The notes beneath the pieces were generated by a model. That model searched no databases. It worked only from the letters and a program-made list of their open reading frames with translations, and was not told the origin of the DNA. The translations under genes and the position numbers were made by a program. Below are positions 18,041-26,088 of a DNA stretch of 64,000 nt, piece by piece; positions within the stretch are counted from its first letter, which is position 1, and the number at the start of each line of letters is the position of its first letter. This DNA comes from Polaromonas sp. GTDB lineage: Bacteria; Pseudomonadota; Gammaproteobacteria; Burkholderiales; Burkholderiaceae_C. The stretch covers positions 1 to 64,000 of the forward strand of contig JAIPCZ010000005.1 in NCBI GenBank assembly GCA_021737975.1, written 5' to 3'.

Positions 18041-18907
18041 TCAGTTTATTATCGAGAGCAACTGCTGGCTTTCAACCAAGTTACGTACCCCGTGGGCATG
18101 GTCCTCATCAAAGACATTAGACTTGCACCACTCACCCACCGACCCCACATTCACCTTCACGACCTTGGGCCGCACGCTCCAAGAAACTTGCAGTGGTGAG
18201 CCCTTTTCGTTGTAGGCAGGGCCAGTGGTGGAACCAGCGTACTGAATAGGTTTGCCGGTCTTGGTCGGAATGTTCAGGGGTTGGTAGTAGCCCTTCACTT
18301 GGCCCACCTGGGTCAGCCGCTTGAAATCGGCGGCCTTGCTGTCGTTCACCAGCGCAAACACCTGTGCCTGCACACGCAGTTGCGGGTTGGCACCCGCTTC
18401 GTTCAGGCAGGCGTTGAGCGTGGGCCCAGGCTTGACTTGGGCAGTACTGAACACATAGTGCAGTTCAATGGTGTCTCCGGCCTGCAAACCACCGTGTTTG
18501 CCCTTGCACACTTCGGCCGCCAGCGGCTGGACTTCCTGCGAAGTCAGCTTGCCCGCATATTGGTAACCGGTGTCATAACCATGGCCATCGCCGTGCCCGG
18601 CAAATTTGGTGAATTCTCCCCCCTTGTGCTCGGCATTTTCATGGAAGTGAATGTTGCACAGATTCATCTGTGCAACAGGGGGTGCCGCCACAAAGGCGCG
18701 GGGGTTGTTACCCTTTTTTTGGCTCAAATCACGTGGTGACTGTGGACCATATCCTTTGCCCTCGGTGTTTTTGGTTAGGGAGGCGTTCTGGACCTCGATG
18801 GTGGATGCATCAGCCTTGTGCGCCACTTCGTTGGAGGCATGTGTAGGTTCGGCCGCCGTGGCCGCTCCGATGACGGCCAGGGCCGAAATTGTCATCCAGT
18901 ATTTCAT
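18041..18907 (-). CDS. Periplasmic delta-class carbonic anhydrase
   Basis: A 288-residue exported protein; the start at 18907 is chosen because a GAGGAAACAC ribosome-binding site precedes that ATG. Residues 1-22 are a signal peptide. The core has NLCNIHFHENAEHKGGEF (HxH zinc-ligand type motif), GHGYDTGYQY and the later ELHYVFS histidine, the pattern I know from bacterial delta-class carbonic anhydrases. It would interconvert CO2 and bicarbonate in the periplasm. Codon use and GC are lower than in the flanking genes, and the gene lies inside the mnmE-linked insert, both pointing to horizontal acquisition. The family call is by motif recall. Confidence 0.8.
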   Translation of the reverse strand: MKYWMTISALAVIGAATAAEPTHASNEVAHKADASTIEVQNASLTKNTEGKGYGPQSPRDLSQKKGNNPRAFVAAPPVAQMNLCNIHFHENAEHKGGEFTKFAGHGDGHGYDTGYQYAGKLTSQEVQPLAAEVCKGKHGGLQAGDTIELHYVFSTAQVKPGPTLNACLNEAGANPQLRVQAQVFALVNDSKAADFKRLTQVGQVKGYYQPLNIPTKTGKPIQYAGSTTGPAYNEKGSPLQVSWSVRPKVVKVNVGSVGEWCKSNVFDEDHAHGVRNLVESQQLLSIIN

Positions 18908-19070
18908 GTGTTTCCTCAAAAAAGTATGTAAATTGGTCTGGCTGGACCATATAAATGGTTATAAGTTACAAATTTCATTAATAACTGTAAAGATGGTAGC
19001 CTGAAAAAACATTCAAGCTAAAAATAGCTAAAAGTTAAATTAGCGCTTCTTGAAAGATTCGCCCAGGGTT

Positions 19071-19196
19071 TTACGCAAAAATGTTTGAGAGAATGTCGAC
19101 CTGAAACTGGCGCAACAGTTGCGTGGCGTCCCCATCTAAAACGTCAAACATCGCATAGATCAGTGCATTACAGTCTGCGTAGCGCCGACAAGTGAT
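19071..19196 (-). pseudogene. Short broken reading frame at the right end of the insert
   Basis: Read leftward, about 42 codons stay open (containing [20 protein letters not shown]) and end at a TAA at 19071. The frame enters the insert from the mnmE repeat with no start codon upstream, as if the 5' part of a gene was cut off at the junction. I do not recognise the protein; it may also be chance. Confidence 0.25.
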
Positions 19197-19262
19197 ACCG
19201 GCGAGTTCACCTCAGACGATTTGCTCGGCGTGATCTTTTCAAGTTTTTGTATCGGCAAATAA
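19197..19262 (+). repeat. Direct repeat, right copy (residual mnmE 3' end, attR-like)
   Basis: This copy still encodes the C-terminal 21 residues of MnmE ([20 protein letters not shown], then K) plus a TAA stop, but has no gene in front of it. The last eight codons and stop of the leftward MlaF-like gene lie on its opposite strand (19239-19262), so it is probably the original chromosomal 3' end of mnmE. Confidence 0.85.
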
Positions 19263-20054
19263 GCTGGCCGGGGGGCGCAGCGGCGCATCCAGCAGGGCGC
19301 TGGCACGCCGGCCGCGTTCACCCAGGAAAAACTCCCTGATGAACGGGTGCGGCTGGGCCATCACTTCTGCGGCGCTGCCACTGGCCACAATGTGCCGGTC
19401 CGCCACGACCGTGATGCGGGTGCTGAGTTCCAGCAGGGTGTCGAGGTCGTGTGTGACCATCACCACGGTCAGGCCAAGTTCCTGATGCAGCGACTGCAGC
19501 AGCCCACAAAATTCGTCGGCGCTGCCAGGGTCAAGGCCGGCAGTGGGCTCGTCGAGCAGCAGCAGCGGCGGGTCCATGATCAGGGCGCGGGCCAGCGCCG
19601 CGCGCTTGACCATGCCACCCGACAGTTCTGCGGGCATCTTGTGAGCCGCCGACGGGTCGAGCCCAACCATGCGCAGCTTGACCATGGCGACGTCCACAAT
19701 CAGGTCACGGGGCAGGGTTTTAAGCTCGCGCAGGGCAAAGGCGATGTTGTCGAGCACGCTGAAGGCGGAAAACAGGGCCCCGTGCTGAAACAGCATGCCG
19801 ACCCGGCTGGCCGCGCCTTCGCGCCCCATGCTGGCCGCGGCGTCACCCAGCACCTTCACGCTGCCGCGCGCGGGTACCTCCAGCCCCAGCATCTGGCGCA
19901 GCAGCACGGTTTTGCCGCTGCCCGAGCCCCCCACGATCGACACCATTTCGCCCGCATCGATGCGCAGGCTCAGGTCCTGGTGGATCACGACGTCGCGCCC
20001 GGCCGCGTGAAACACCGACCACAGCTTGTCAATCTCGACGACGGGTGTGCTCAT
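19239..20054 (-). CDS. ABC transporter ATPase, MlaF-like
   Basis: 271 residues with Walker [12 protein letters not shown], signature [14 protein letters not shown] and Walker [13 protein letters not shown]. The [10 protein letters not shown] signature and the C-terminal layout match MlaF/Ttg2A, the ATPase of phospholipid transporters that maintain outer-membrane asymmetry. The start at 20054 overlaps the upstream permease gene by ATGA; a long frame extending further upstream is a shadow of that permease. The last residues, SLFADTKT, are encoded on the complement of the residual mnmE repeat. No MlaD or lipoprotein gene follows. Confidence 0.93.
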   Translation of the reverse strand: MSTPVVEIDKLWSVFHAAGRDVVIHQDLSLRIDAGEMVSIVGGSGSGKTVLLRQMLGLEVPARGSVKVLGDAAASMGREGAASRVGMLFQHGALFSAFSVLDNIAFALRELKTLPRDLIVDVAMVKLRMVGLDPSAAHKMPAELSGGMVKRAALARALIMDPPLLLLDEPTAGLDPGSADEFCGLLQSLHQELGLTVVMVTHDLDTLLELSTRITVVADRHIVASGSAAEVMAQPHPFIREFFLGERGRRASALLDAPLRPPASLFADTKT

Positions 20055-21202
20055 AGGCCGACATTCTTGAAAACCACGGCAAAGACCGCATCCACCAGCA
20101 GCACCACGGTGATGGCCGTCACCACCGAGGCGGTGGTGCCCTGCCCCAGGCTCTCGGTGTTGGGCTTGACGCGCAGGCCGTAGTGGCAGCCGATCAGCGC
20201 GATCAAAATGCCGAACACCACCGACTTGCCCAAGCCCAGCCACAGGTTGCCAATGGCCACGGCGCGCGGCAGGGCGGCAAAAAAATACGCCGGTGTCACG
20301 CCCAGCACCACGTCGGCGGCCAGCATGCCGCCGAGCAGCGCGGCCAGCGTGGTCCAGACGCTGATGAGGGGCATGGCGATGGCCAGCGCGATGGCGCGCG
20401 GCAGCACCAGCCGGTAACCTTTTGGAATGCCCATGACACGCATGGCGTCGAGCTCTTCGGTGACGCGCATCACGCCAATCTGCGCGGTGATGGCCGAACC
20501 CGAGCGACCGGCAATCAAAATCGCCGCCAACATGGGGCCCAGTTCGCGGATGATCGACAGGCCCAGAATATTGACAATGAAAATGTCGGCACCAAACAGG
20601 CGCAATTGGCGGGACATCAGGTAGGCCAGCACCACCCCGATGGTGAAACCGACCAGCGCCGTCACCGGCAGCGCCTTGGCGCCGATCCGGAACAGGTGGC
20701 CCGAGACGTCGCGCCACGGCCCGCGCCTGGGGGCGCGCAGCAGCACCACGACGTCGAGGAGCAACTGGCCCGTCAGTGCCAGCAGCCCCACAAGGTGATC
20801 CCACAACAGCCAGAGTTGCTCACCCAGGCGCAAAAAAAGCTGCCAGAGCGTGCGGCGCGCCGGTTTGGCAGCGGGCGCCGTGAAGCGCGCCACCCTCTCC
20901 AGCATGGCGCGTTGGCCAGGCTGCAATTCCAGTTGCGCCGGCCACTGATGGCCCCAGGTGTTCCACAGCAGCTGGGCGCCGGTGTGGTCAAGGCGGGTGA
21001 TGGGTCGTAAATCCCAATTCAGCGCGCCGCTGTTGGCCACGTCGGCCAAAACCCGGCCGGTGCGGCTCCAGGCGGCCGGCTCGGCCAGGCGCGCCGCGCT
21101 CCAGCTGCCGGCCAGCAGCACGCCAGACGCGCCATCGGGGGCGGTCTGCAGGGTCAGCGTGGGGACGACGTCAGGCATGGTGTAAGGCGATGAGTCTGGC
21201 AT
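20051..21202 (-). CDS. MlaE-family lipid ABC transporter permease with N-terminal STAS-like domain
   Basis: The open frame extends to 21259; I place the start at the ATG at 21202, with another at 21178, because no clear ribosome-binding site decides. The first ~110 residues resemble a STAS/MlaB-like domain (LLAGSWSAARLAE; WDLRPITRLDHTGAQLLW). The rest is the MlaE permease, with ADIFIVNILGLSIIRELGPM and LIAGRSGSAITAQIGVMRVTEELDAM. With the ATPase downstream it forms an MlaFE-type core; the fused STAS part would replace a separate MlaB. Its substrate is probably phospholipid. Confidence 0.9.
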   Translation of the reverse strand: MPDSSPYTMPDVVPTLTLQTAPDGASGVLLAGSWSAARLAEPAAWSRTGRVLADVANSGALNWDLRPITRLDHTGAQLLWNTWGHQWPAQLELQPGQRAMLERVARFTAPAAKPARRTLWQLFLRLGEQLWLLWDHLVGLLALTGQLLLDVVVLLRAPRRGPWRDVSGHLFRIGAKALPVTALVGFTIGVVLAYLMSRQLRLFGADIFIVNILGLSIIRELGPMLAAILIAGRSGSAITAQIGVMRVTEELDAMRVMGIPKGYRLVLPRAIALAIAMPLISVWTTLAALLGGMLAADVVLGVTPAYFFAALPRAVAIGNLWLGLGKSVVFGILIALIGCHYGLRVKPNTESLGQGTTASVVTAITVVLLVDAVFAVVFKNVGL

Positions 21203-21321
21203 GTTAACGGCAACACGTTGGCCACCCGCTTTTTCGTCTTTGTCGCCAACATGCGGCAAAATGCCTGCAGAGACAAAGCGCCGCTGGCGCTGTGACCACG
21301 ACCCTAAGAAAGTGATTCGCC

Positions 21322-22998
21322 ATGAGCACCCACTTTGACTACATCATCATCGGCGCTGGCACCGCCGGTTGCCTGCTGGCCAACCGACTCTCAAGCGATG
21401 CGTCCAAACGCGTGCTGCTGATCGAGGCGGGACGCGCAGACAACTACCACTGGATTCACATTCCGGTGGGTTACCTTTATTGCATCGGCAACCCGCGCAC
21501 TGACTGGCTGTACAAGACCGAGCCGGATGCCGGCCTGAACGGGCGCAGCCTGCGCTACCCGCGCGGCAAGGTGCTGGGCGGCTGCAGCAGCATCAACGGC
21601 ATGATCTACATGCGCGGCCAGGCGCGCGACTACGACGCCTGGGCGCAGCTCACCGGCGACGACGCCTGGGGCTGGCAGAACAGCCTGCCCGACTTCATGG
21701 CCCATGAAAGCCATTACCGGCTCGATGGCGCGCCCGCCGTTCAAGACCAGGGCAAGCTGGCTCAGTTCAGCCAGTTTCACGGCGCGGGCGGCGAGTGGCG
21801 GGTGGAGAAGCAGCGCTTGCGCTGGGACGTGCTCGATGCCTTCGCCCAGGCGGCGCAGCAGGCCGGTATTGCCGCGACCGACGACTTCAATCAGGGCGAC
21901 AACGAGGGCGTGGGCTATTTCGAGGTCAACCAGCGCAGCGGCTGGCGCTGGAACACCGCCAAGGCCTTTTTGCGTCCCGCTTGTATGAGCCGCCCCAACT
22001 TCACGCTCTGGACCTCGGCCCAGGTGGTCAAGCTCGCCATCGAAGCCCAGGCCAGCGGCCAATTGCGCTGCACCGGTGTCGAGGTGCAGACGCCCGGCGG
22101 CCGGGTCAACGCGCAGGCCGCATGCGAGGTCATTCTGAGCGCCGGCAGCATCGGCTCGCCGCAGATTTTGCAGCTCTCAGGGATCGGCCCTGGCGCCTTG
22201 CTGCATCAGCACGGTATCAACGTGGTGCATGACGCCCCCGGCGTGGGCGCCAACTTGCAGGACCATTTGCAGATTCGCTCGGTGTACAAGGTGCGGGACG
22301 TCAAGACCCTCAACGTGCAGGCCAATTCGCTCTGGGGCAAGGCCATGATCGGGCTGGAATATGCACTCAAGCGCAGCGGCCCGATGAGCATGGCGCCGAG
22401 CCAGCTGGGCGCCTTTACCCGCAGCGACGCCAGCCAGCCCTACCCCAACGTCGAGTACCACGTGCAGCCGCTGAGCCTGGACGCCTTCGGCGAGCCGCTG
22501 CACAGCTTCCCGGCGTTCACCGCCAGCGTCTGCAACCTCAACCCCAGCAGCCGGGGCAGCGTGCAGATCAAGTCGCCTGATTTCTCCGCGGCCCCCGCCA
22601 TCGCGCCCAATTACCTGAGCACAGAGGTGGACCGCAAGGTGGCGGCCGATTCGCTGCGCCTGACCCGCGCCATCGTGGCGCAACCGGCGCTCGCCAGGTA
22701 CCAGCCGCAGGAGTTCAAACCCGGCGTGCAGTACCAGACCGATGACGATCTGGCCCGCCTGGCCGGCGACATTGCCACCACCATTTTCCATCCGGTGGGC
22801 ACCACAAAAATGGGCCGCGCAGACGACCCGATGGCGGTGCTGGACGCGCACCTGCGGGTGCGCGGGCCGGGCGGCGTGATTGCGGGCTTGCGCGTGGTCG
22901 ATGCCGGGGCCATGCCGGTCATCACCAGCGGCAACACCAATTCCCCCACCTTGATGATGGCCGAAAAAGCGGCCCGCTGGATCAGCGCGGGAGTGTGA
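21322..22998 (+). CDS. GMC-family FAD-dependent oxidoreductase (second copy type)
   Basis: 558 residues, full length for the choline/alcohol dehydrogenase group. It has the FAD motif IIIGAGTAGCLLANRL, signature 1 YPRGKVLGGCSSINGMIYMRG, signature 2 SAGSIGSPQILQLSGIGP, the catalytic FHPVGTTKMG region and the C-terminal GNTNSPTLMMAEKAA. It is closest in feel to AlkJ-like alcohol dehydrogenases that feed electrons to quinones. It diverges from the lipid transporter genes and stands alone. It is clearly distinct from the GMC protein at 6592, so it is not a recent duplicate. Confidence 0.92.
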   Translation: MSTHFDYIIIGAGTAGCLLANRLSSDASKRVLLIEAGRADNYHWIHIPVGYLYCIGNPRTDWLYKTEPDAGLNGRSLRYPRGKVLGGCSSINGMIYMRGQARDYDAWAQLTGDDAWGWQNSLPDFMAHESHYRLDGAPAVQDQGKLAQFSQFHGAGGEWRVEKQRLRWDVLDAFAQAAQQAGIAATDDFNQGDNEGVGYFEVNQRSGWRWNTAKAFLRPACMSRPNFTLWTSAQVVKLAIEAQASGQLRCTGVEVQTPGGRVNAQAACEVILSAGSIGSPQILQLSGIGPGALLHQHGINVVHDAPGVGANLQDHLQIRSVYKVRDVKTLNVQANSLWGKAMIGLEYALKRSGPMSMAPSQLGAFTRSDASQPYPNVEYHVQPLSLDAFGEPLHSFPAFTASVCNLNPSSRGSVQIKSPDFSAAPAIAPNYLSTEVDRKVAADSLRLTRAIVAQPALARYQPQEFKPGVQYQTDDDLARLAGDIATTIFHPVGTTKMGRADDPMAVLDAHLRVRGPGGVIAGLRVVDAGAMPVITSGNTNSPTLMMAEKAARWISAGV

Positions 22999-23160
22999 CG
23001 GGCCGATGCACCAAGATGGTCCTGGCCTAGGGTAATTCCTGATGGTGTTGCACCGGATTGGCGCATACAGTTGTGCCCATCGCTTGACAGACTTGTGCTG
23101 ATTCAAGCGAAAGGCCCCAGGAGATCATGCCCGCAAGGGTCGAAAAACAAACAGAAACAA

Positions 23161-23186
23161 GGCACCGGCAAACCCGGTGCCTTTTT
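23161..23186 (+). terminator. Intrinsic terminator just before the TSUP gene
   Basis: GGCACCGG (23161-23168), a 5-nt loop and CCGGTGCC (23174-23181) are followed by five T residues. It may end the GMC transcript, but it finishes only 22 bp before the next start codon. About 60 bp upstream lies another inverted pair, CGCTTGA/TCAAGCG. Confidence 0.8.
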
Positions 23187-23208
23187 CATTTGGATCGACA
23201 ATGCAGCC

Positions 23209-23967
23209 ATGGAATTGCTCATTGTTTCTGTTGCCTCCCTGTTTGCCGGCTTTGTCGATTCCATTGTGGGCGGCGGCGGCCTGATCCTGATTCCCGCCTT
23301 GTTTGCGACCTTTCCCAGCGCGCATCCGGCCACCCTGTTTGGCACCAACAAGGGGGCCTCGGTGTGGGGCACGGCCATGGCCACCTGGCAATACAGCCGG
23401 CAAGTTCAGATGCGCTGGACCGTGCTGCTGCCAGCGGCGGGCGCGGGGCTGCTGGCCTCTTTTGCCGGGGCCTGGCTGGTCACCGTGATGTCACCCGAGT
23501 TCTTGCGCAAGGTCCTGCCTTTTGTCCTGCTCGTGGTGCTGCTTTACACCCTGGCCAAAAAAGAACTCGGGCGCAGCCACGCCCCGAAATACTCCGGCCT
23601 GCAGGAGCAAGTCATCGCCGCCGGGATTGGCGCCGTGATCGGTTTTTACGACGGTTTTTTCGGTCCAGGCACCGGCAGTTTTCTGGTTTTTCTGTTTGTG
23701 CGCCTGCTGGGTTACGACTTCTTGAGCGCCTCGGCGGCGGCCAAGCTGGTCAACACCGCCACCAACCTCTCGGCGCTGGCGCTGTTCATCACCAAAGGCC
23801 ACATCTGGTGGCACTTTGTGCTGGCCATGGCGCTGGCCAATGTGATTGGCAGCCTGCTGGGAACCCGGCTGGCGCTCAAACATGGCACCGGTTTTGTGCG
23901 CGCCGTGTTCCTGCTGGTGGTCAGCGCCCTGATCCTCAAGACCAGTTATGACGCGTTTCTGAAATAG
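23209..23967 (+). CDS. TSUP-family permease (TauE/SafE-like)
   Basis: About 252 residues from the ATG at 23209; the upstream part of the open frame runs through a terminator hairpin and is not used. The protein is a polytopic membrane protein with the two TSUP half-repeats: FAGFVDSIVGGGGLILIPAL at the N-terminus and GFYDGFFGPGTGSFL in the middle. The family exports or imports sulfite, sulfonates or related small anions; the substrate is not predictable here. It is followed at once by a 44-bp palindromic repeat. Confidence 0.92.
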   Translation: MELLIVSVASLFAGFVDSIVGGGGLILIPALFATFPSAHPATLFGTNKGASVWGTAMATWQYSRQVQMRWTVLLPAAGAGLLASFAGAWLVTVMSPEFLRKVLPFVLLVVLLYTLAKKELGRSHAPKYSGLQEQVIAAGIGAVIGFYDGFFGPGTGSFLVFLFVRLLGYDFLSASAAAKLVNTATNLSALALFITKGHIWWHFVLAMALANVIGSLLGTRLALKHGTGFVRAVFLLVVSALILKTSYDAFLK

Positions 23968-24011
23968 TTGGGGTCAGAGCACGTCGCTGCGCGAGTGGTC
24001 TGACCCGCAAG
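23968..24011. repeat. 44-bp palindromic intergenic repeat, copy 1
   Basis: It begins with TTGGGGTCAGAGCACGTCGC and ends GTGGTCTGACCCGCAAG. GGGTCAGA and TCTGACCC form the outer stem. It lies between the convergent TSUP and mrdA stop codons and differs in the centre by a base or two from the copies at 49395 and 49451. This resembles a REP-type element and could also act as a bidirectional hairpin. Confidence 0.75.
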
Positions 24012-24036
24012 CACGTTAAATTGCCCCTGGGCTGCC

Positions 24037-26055
24037 TCAGCGCGGGGCGGCCAGCGGGGCCGCGGCGCCAGCGGTGGGCGCTGATGCGGAAGGGGCCGCT
24101 ACTGCTGCCAGCGCTCCGCGCGGCCAGGGGACCTCCGCCGCCAGCCGCGCTTGTCCCACCGGTGCTGATGCGAGCCCCTTGCGCACCTGGGACAGGTCCT
24201 CGTCGTTGGGGTATTGACCCAGCAACCAATAGTCAAAGGCGCGCCGGGCCATCGGAGCGGCCGAGACCGAGCCGAAACCGGCGTTTTCCACAATCACGGC
24301 GATTGCCATTTTTGGGTCTTCTGCCGGCGCAAAGGCGATGTAGAGCGCGTGGTCGCGCTGGCGCTCTTCCATGCGCGCGGCGTTGTACTTTTCGTTTTTG
24401 CCAAGCGACACGGCTTGCGCGGTGCCTGTTTTCCCGCCGCTGAGGTAGCCAGCACCTGCAAACACTCGGCGCGAGGTTCCGTCCTGGGTCACACTCACCA
24501 TGGCCCGGCGAATGGTGTCCAGATGCTCGGGTTTGAAGCCCAGGTCTTCTGCCGGCGGGGAAGCCACCGGCACGCTGACCTGGCTGCCGGTTTCCTGGGT
24601 CGCCAGCACCAACTGCGGCGGGTGTTTGATGCCATTGTTGGCAAGTATCGCTGTGGCCTGGGCCAATTGCAGCATGGTGAAGCTGTTGTAGCCCTGGCCG
24701 ATGCCCAGCGAGATGGTTTCTCCGGCATACCACCTTTGCTGCTCTGGGCGTTTGTAGTAGTTGCGCTTCCAGTCCGTGCTGGGCAGCACGCCGCGCACCT
24801 CGCCGTGGATGTCGATGCCGGTGAACTGTCCAAAGCCCAGCGGCTTCATGAAGTCGTGCATGACATCGACCCCCAGCTCGTTGGCCAGCGAGTAAAAGTA
24901 GGCGTTGCTGGACTCGACAATGGCGCGGTGCATGTCCATGATGCCGCCGCGCTCATTTTCCGGGCTGCCAAAGCGGTGGCCGCCAAACATGAAAAATCCG
25001 GGGTCGTTCATCTGCATGCTGGCCGAGCGCTTGCCGGTGCTCAGGGCCGCCAGGGCCATGAAGGGCTTGTAGGTGGAGCCCGGCGGGTAGGTGCCGCGCA
25101 GCGCCCGGTTCAGCAGCGGCTTGTCGATCGACTCGTTGAGCCCTTGCCAGCTCTCCTGGTCAATGCCCTCGACGAACAGGTTGGGATCGAAGGTGGGCTT
25201 GCTGACAAAAGCCAGCACCTCACCGGTCTTGGGGTCCAGCGCCACCAACGCGCCGCGGCGCTCGCCAAACATGTCCTCAACGAGTTTTTGCAACTTGATG
25301 TCAATCGACAGCTTGATGGTGCTCCCAGGGGTCGAGGCCTGACTGGAGAGGCGCCGGGTGGCGCGGCCACCGGCGGAGGTCTCCATGGCGTCGATGCCGG
25401 TCGTGCCGTGGAGCTGCGCCTCAAAACTTTGCTCGACACCGAGCTTGCCGATGTACTCGGTGCCGCGGTAATTGGCAGCATCGTCAGACTCCTCCAGTTT
25501 TTCCTTTTCCGAAGTGTTGATGCGTCCGATGTAGCCAATCACATGGCTGGCCAGCTCGCCATAGGGGTAGTTGCGAAACAGCCGCGCCTTGATGTCGACG
25601 CCGGGAAAACGGTAGCGCTGCGCGGCAAAGCGGGCCACCTCTTCGTCGCTGAGGCGGCTGCGCAGCGGAATCGACTCAAAACTCTTGCCCTCCTCGCGCA
25701 GCTTCTTGAAGCGGCGACGGTCACGCGGGGTGACCTCGAGAATTTGCGCCAGTTCGTCGATGGTTTGCGCGAGGTCGGGGACTTTGGCGGGTGTGATTTC
25801 CAGGGTGTAGGCCGAATAATTGGTGGCCAGAACGATGCCGTTGCGATCCAGGATCAAACCCCGGTTCGGGACGACCGGCAGCACGGCAGTGCGGTTGTTC
25901 TCAGCCTGGGCGCGCAAATCGTCATGCCGGATCACCTGCAGATAAATGAGCCGGGCGGCAAGCAGCCCAAAACACAGCAGCACAACAATGCTGGCCACCA
26001 GCACCCGCAGGCGAAAGCGGGCCAGTTCAAGTTGGACGTTACGGATGATCTTCAT
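24037..26055 (-). CDS. mrdA: Penicillin-binding protein 2 (elongasome transpeptidase)
   Basis: 672 residues. After a short cytoplasmic tail and one membrane segment (VLVASIVVLLCFGLLAARLI) come the pedestal domain and the transpeptidase domain. The active-site Ser-X-X-Lys is in PPGSTYKPFMAL, followed by SSN (VESSNAYF) and KTG (GGKTGTAQAV). It cross-links lateral-wall peptidoglycan with RodA and MreBCD. The C-terminus is Ala/Pro-rich and low in complexity. It is the last gene of mreB-mreC-mreD-mrdA; rodA is not next to it in this window. Confidence 0.96.
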   Translation of the reverse strand: MKIIRNVQLELARFRLRVLVASIVVLLCFGLLAARLIYLQVIRHDDLRAQAENNRTAVLPVVPNRGLILDRNGIVLATNYSAYTLEITPAKVPDLAQTIDELAQILEVTPRDRRRFKKLREEGKSFESIPLRSRLSDEEVARFAAQRYRFPGVDIKARLFRNYPYGELASHVIGYIGRINTSEKEKLEESDDAANYRGTEYIGKLGVEQSFEAQLHGTTGIDAMETSAGGRATRRLSSQASTPGSTIKLSIDIKLQKLVEDMFGERRGALVALDPKTGEVLAFVSKPTFDPNLFVEGIDQESWQGLNESIDKPLLNRALRGTYPPGSTYKPFMALAALSTGKRSASMQMNDPGFFMFGGHRFGSPENERGGIMDMHRAIVESSNAYFYSLANELGVDVMHDFMKPLGFGQFTGIDIHGEVRGVLPSTDWKRNYYKRPEQQRWYAGETISLGIGQGYNSFTMLQLAQATAILANNGIKHPPQLVLATQETGSQVSVPVASPPAEDLGFKPEHLDTIRRAMVSVTQDGTSRRVFAGAGYLSGGKTGTAQAVSLGKNEKYNAARMEERQRDHALYIAFAPAEDPKMAIAVIVENAGFGSVSAAPMARRAFDYWLLGQYPNDEDLSQVRKGLASAPVGQARLAAEVPWPRGALAAVAAPSASAPTAGAAAPLAAPR

Positions 26056-26088
26056 GCGCGCTTCAGCAGGGGGGCTTCACCACGGCGC

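Larger units (their letters stand above)
18009..19196. mobile_element. Small genomic insert at the mnmE 3' end (possible island remnant)
   Basis: The 1,188 bp between two copies of the mnmE 3' end. It holds one intact gene (the carbonic anhydrase) and about 290 bp of AT-rich DNA from 18908 to 19196 with only a short broken frame. No integrase, transposase or excisionase is visible, so the element would be a decayed or satellite insert. The right-hand mnmE copy overlaps the end of the MlaF-like gene, which suggests that mnmE and that gene were adjacent before the insertion. Confidence 0.6.

Noticed and set aside
18009-19196. A functional integrative element with its own integrase
   Set aside because: I found no integrase, excisionase or transposase motif in the 1.2 kb, so the insert is called a remnant or satellite, not an active element.
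20055-20804. 250-codon N-terminal extension of the MlaF-like ATPase
   Set aside because: It is out-of-frame reading of the MlaE gene; the ATPase proper begins at 20054 with an ATGA overlap.
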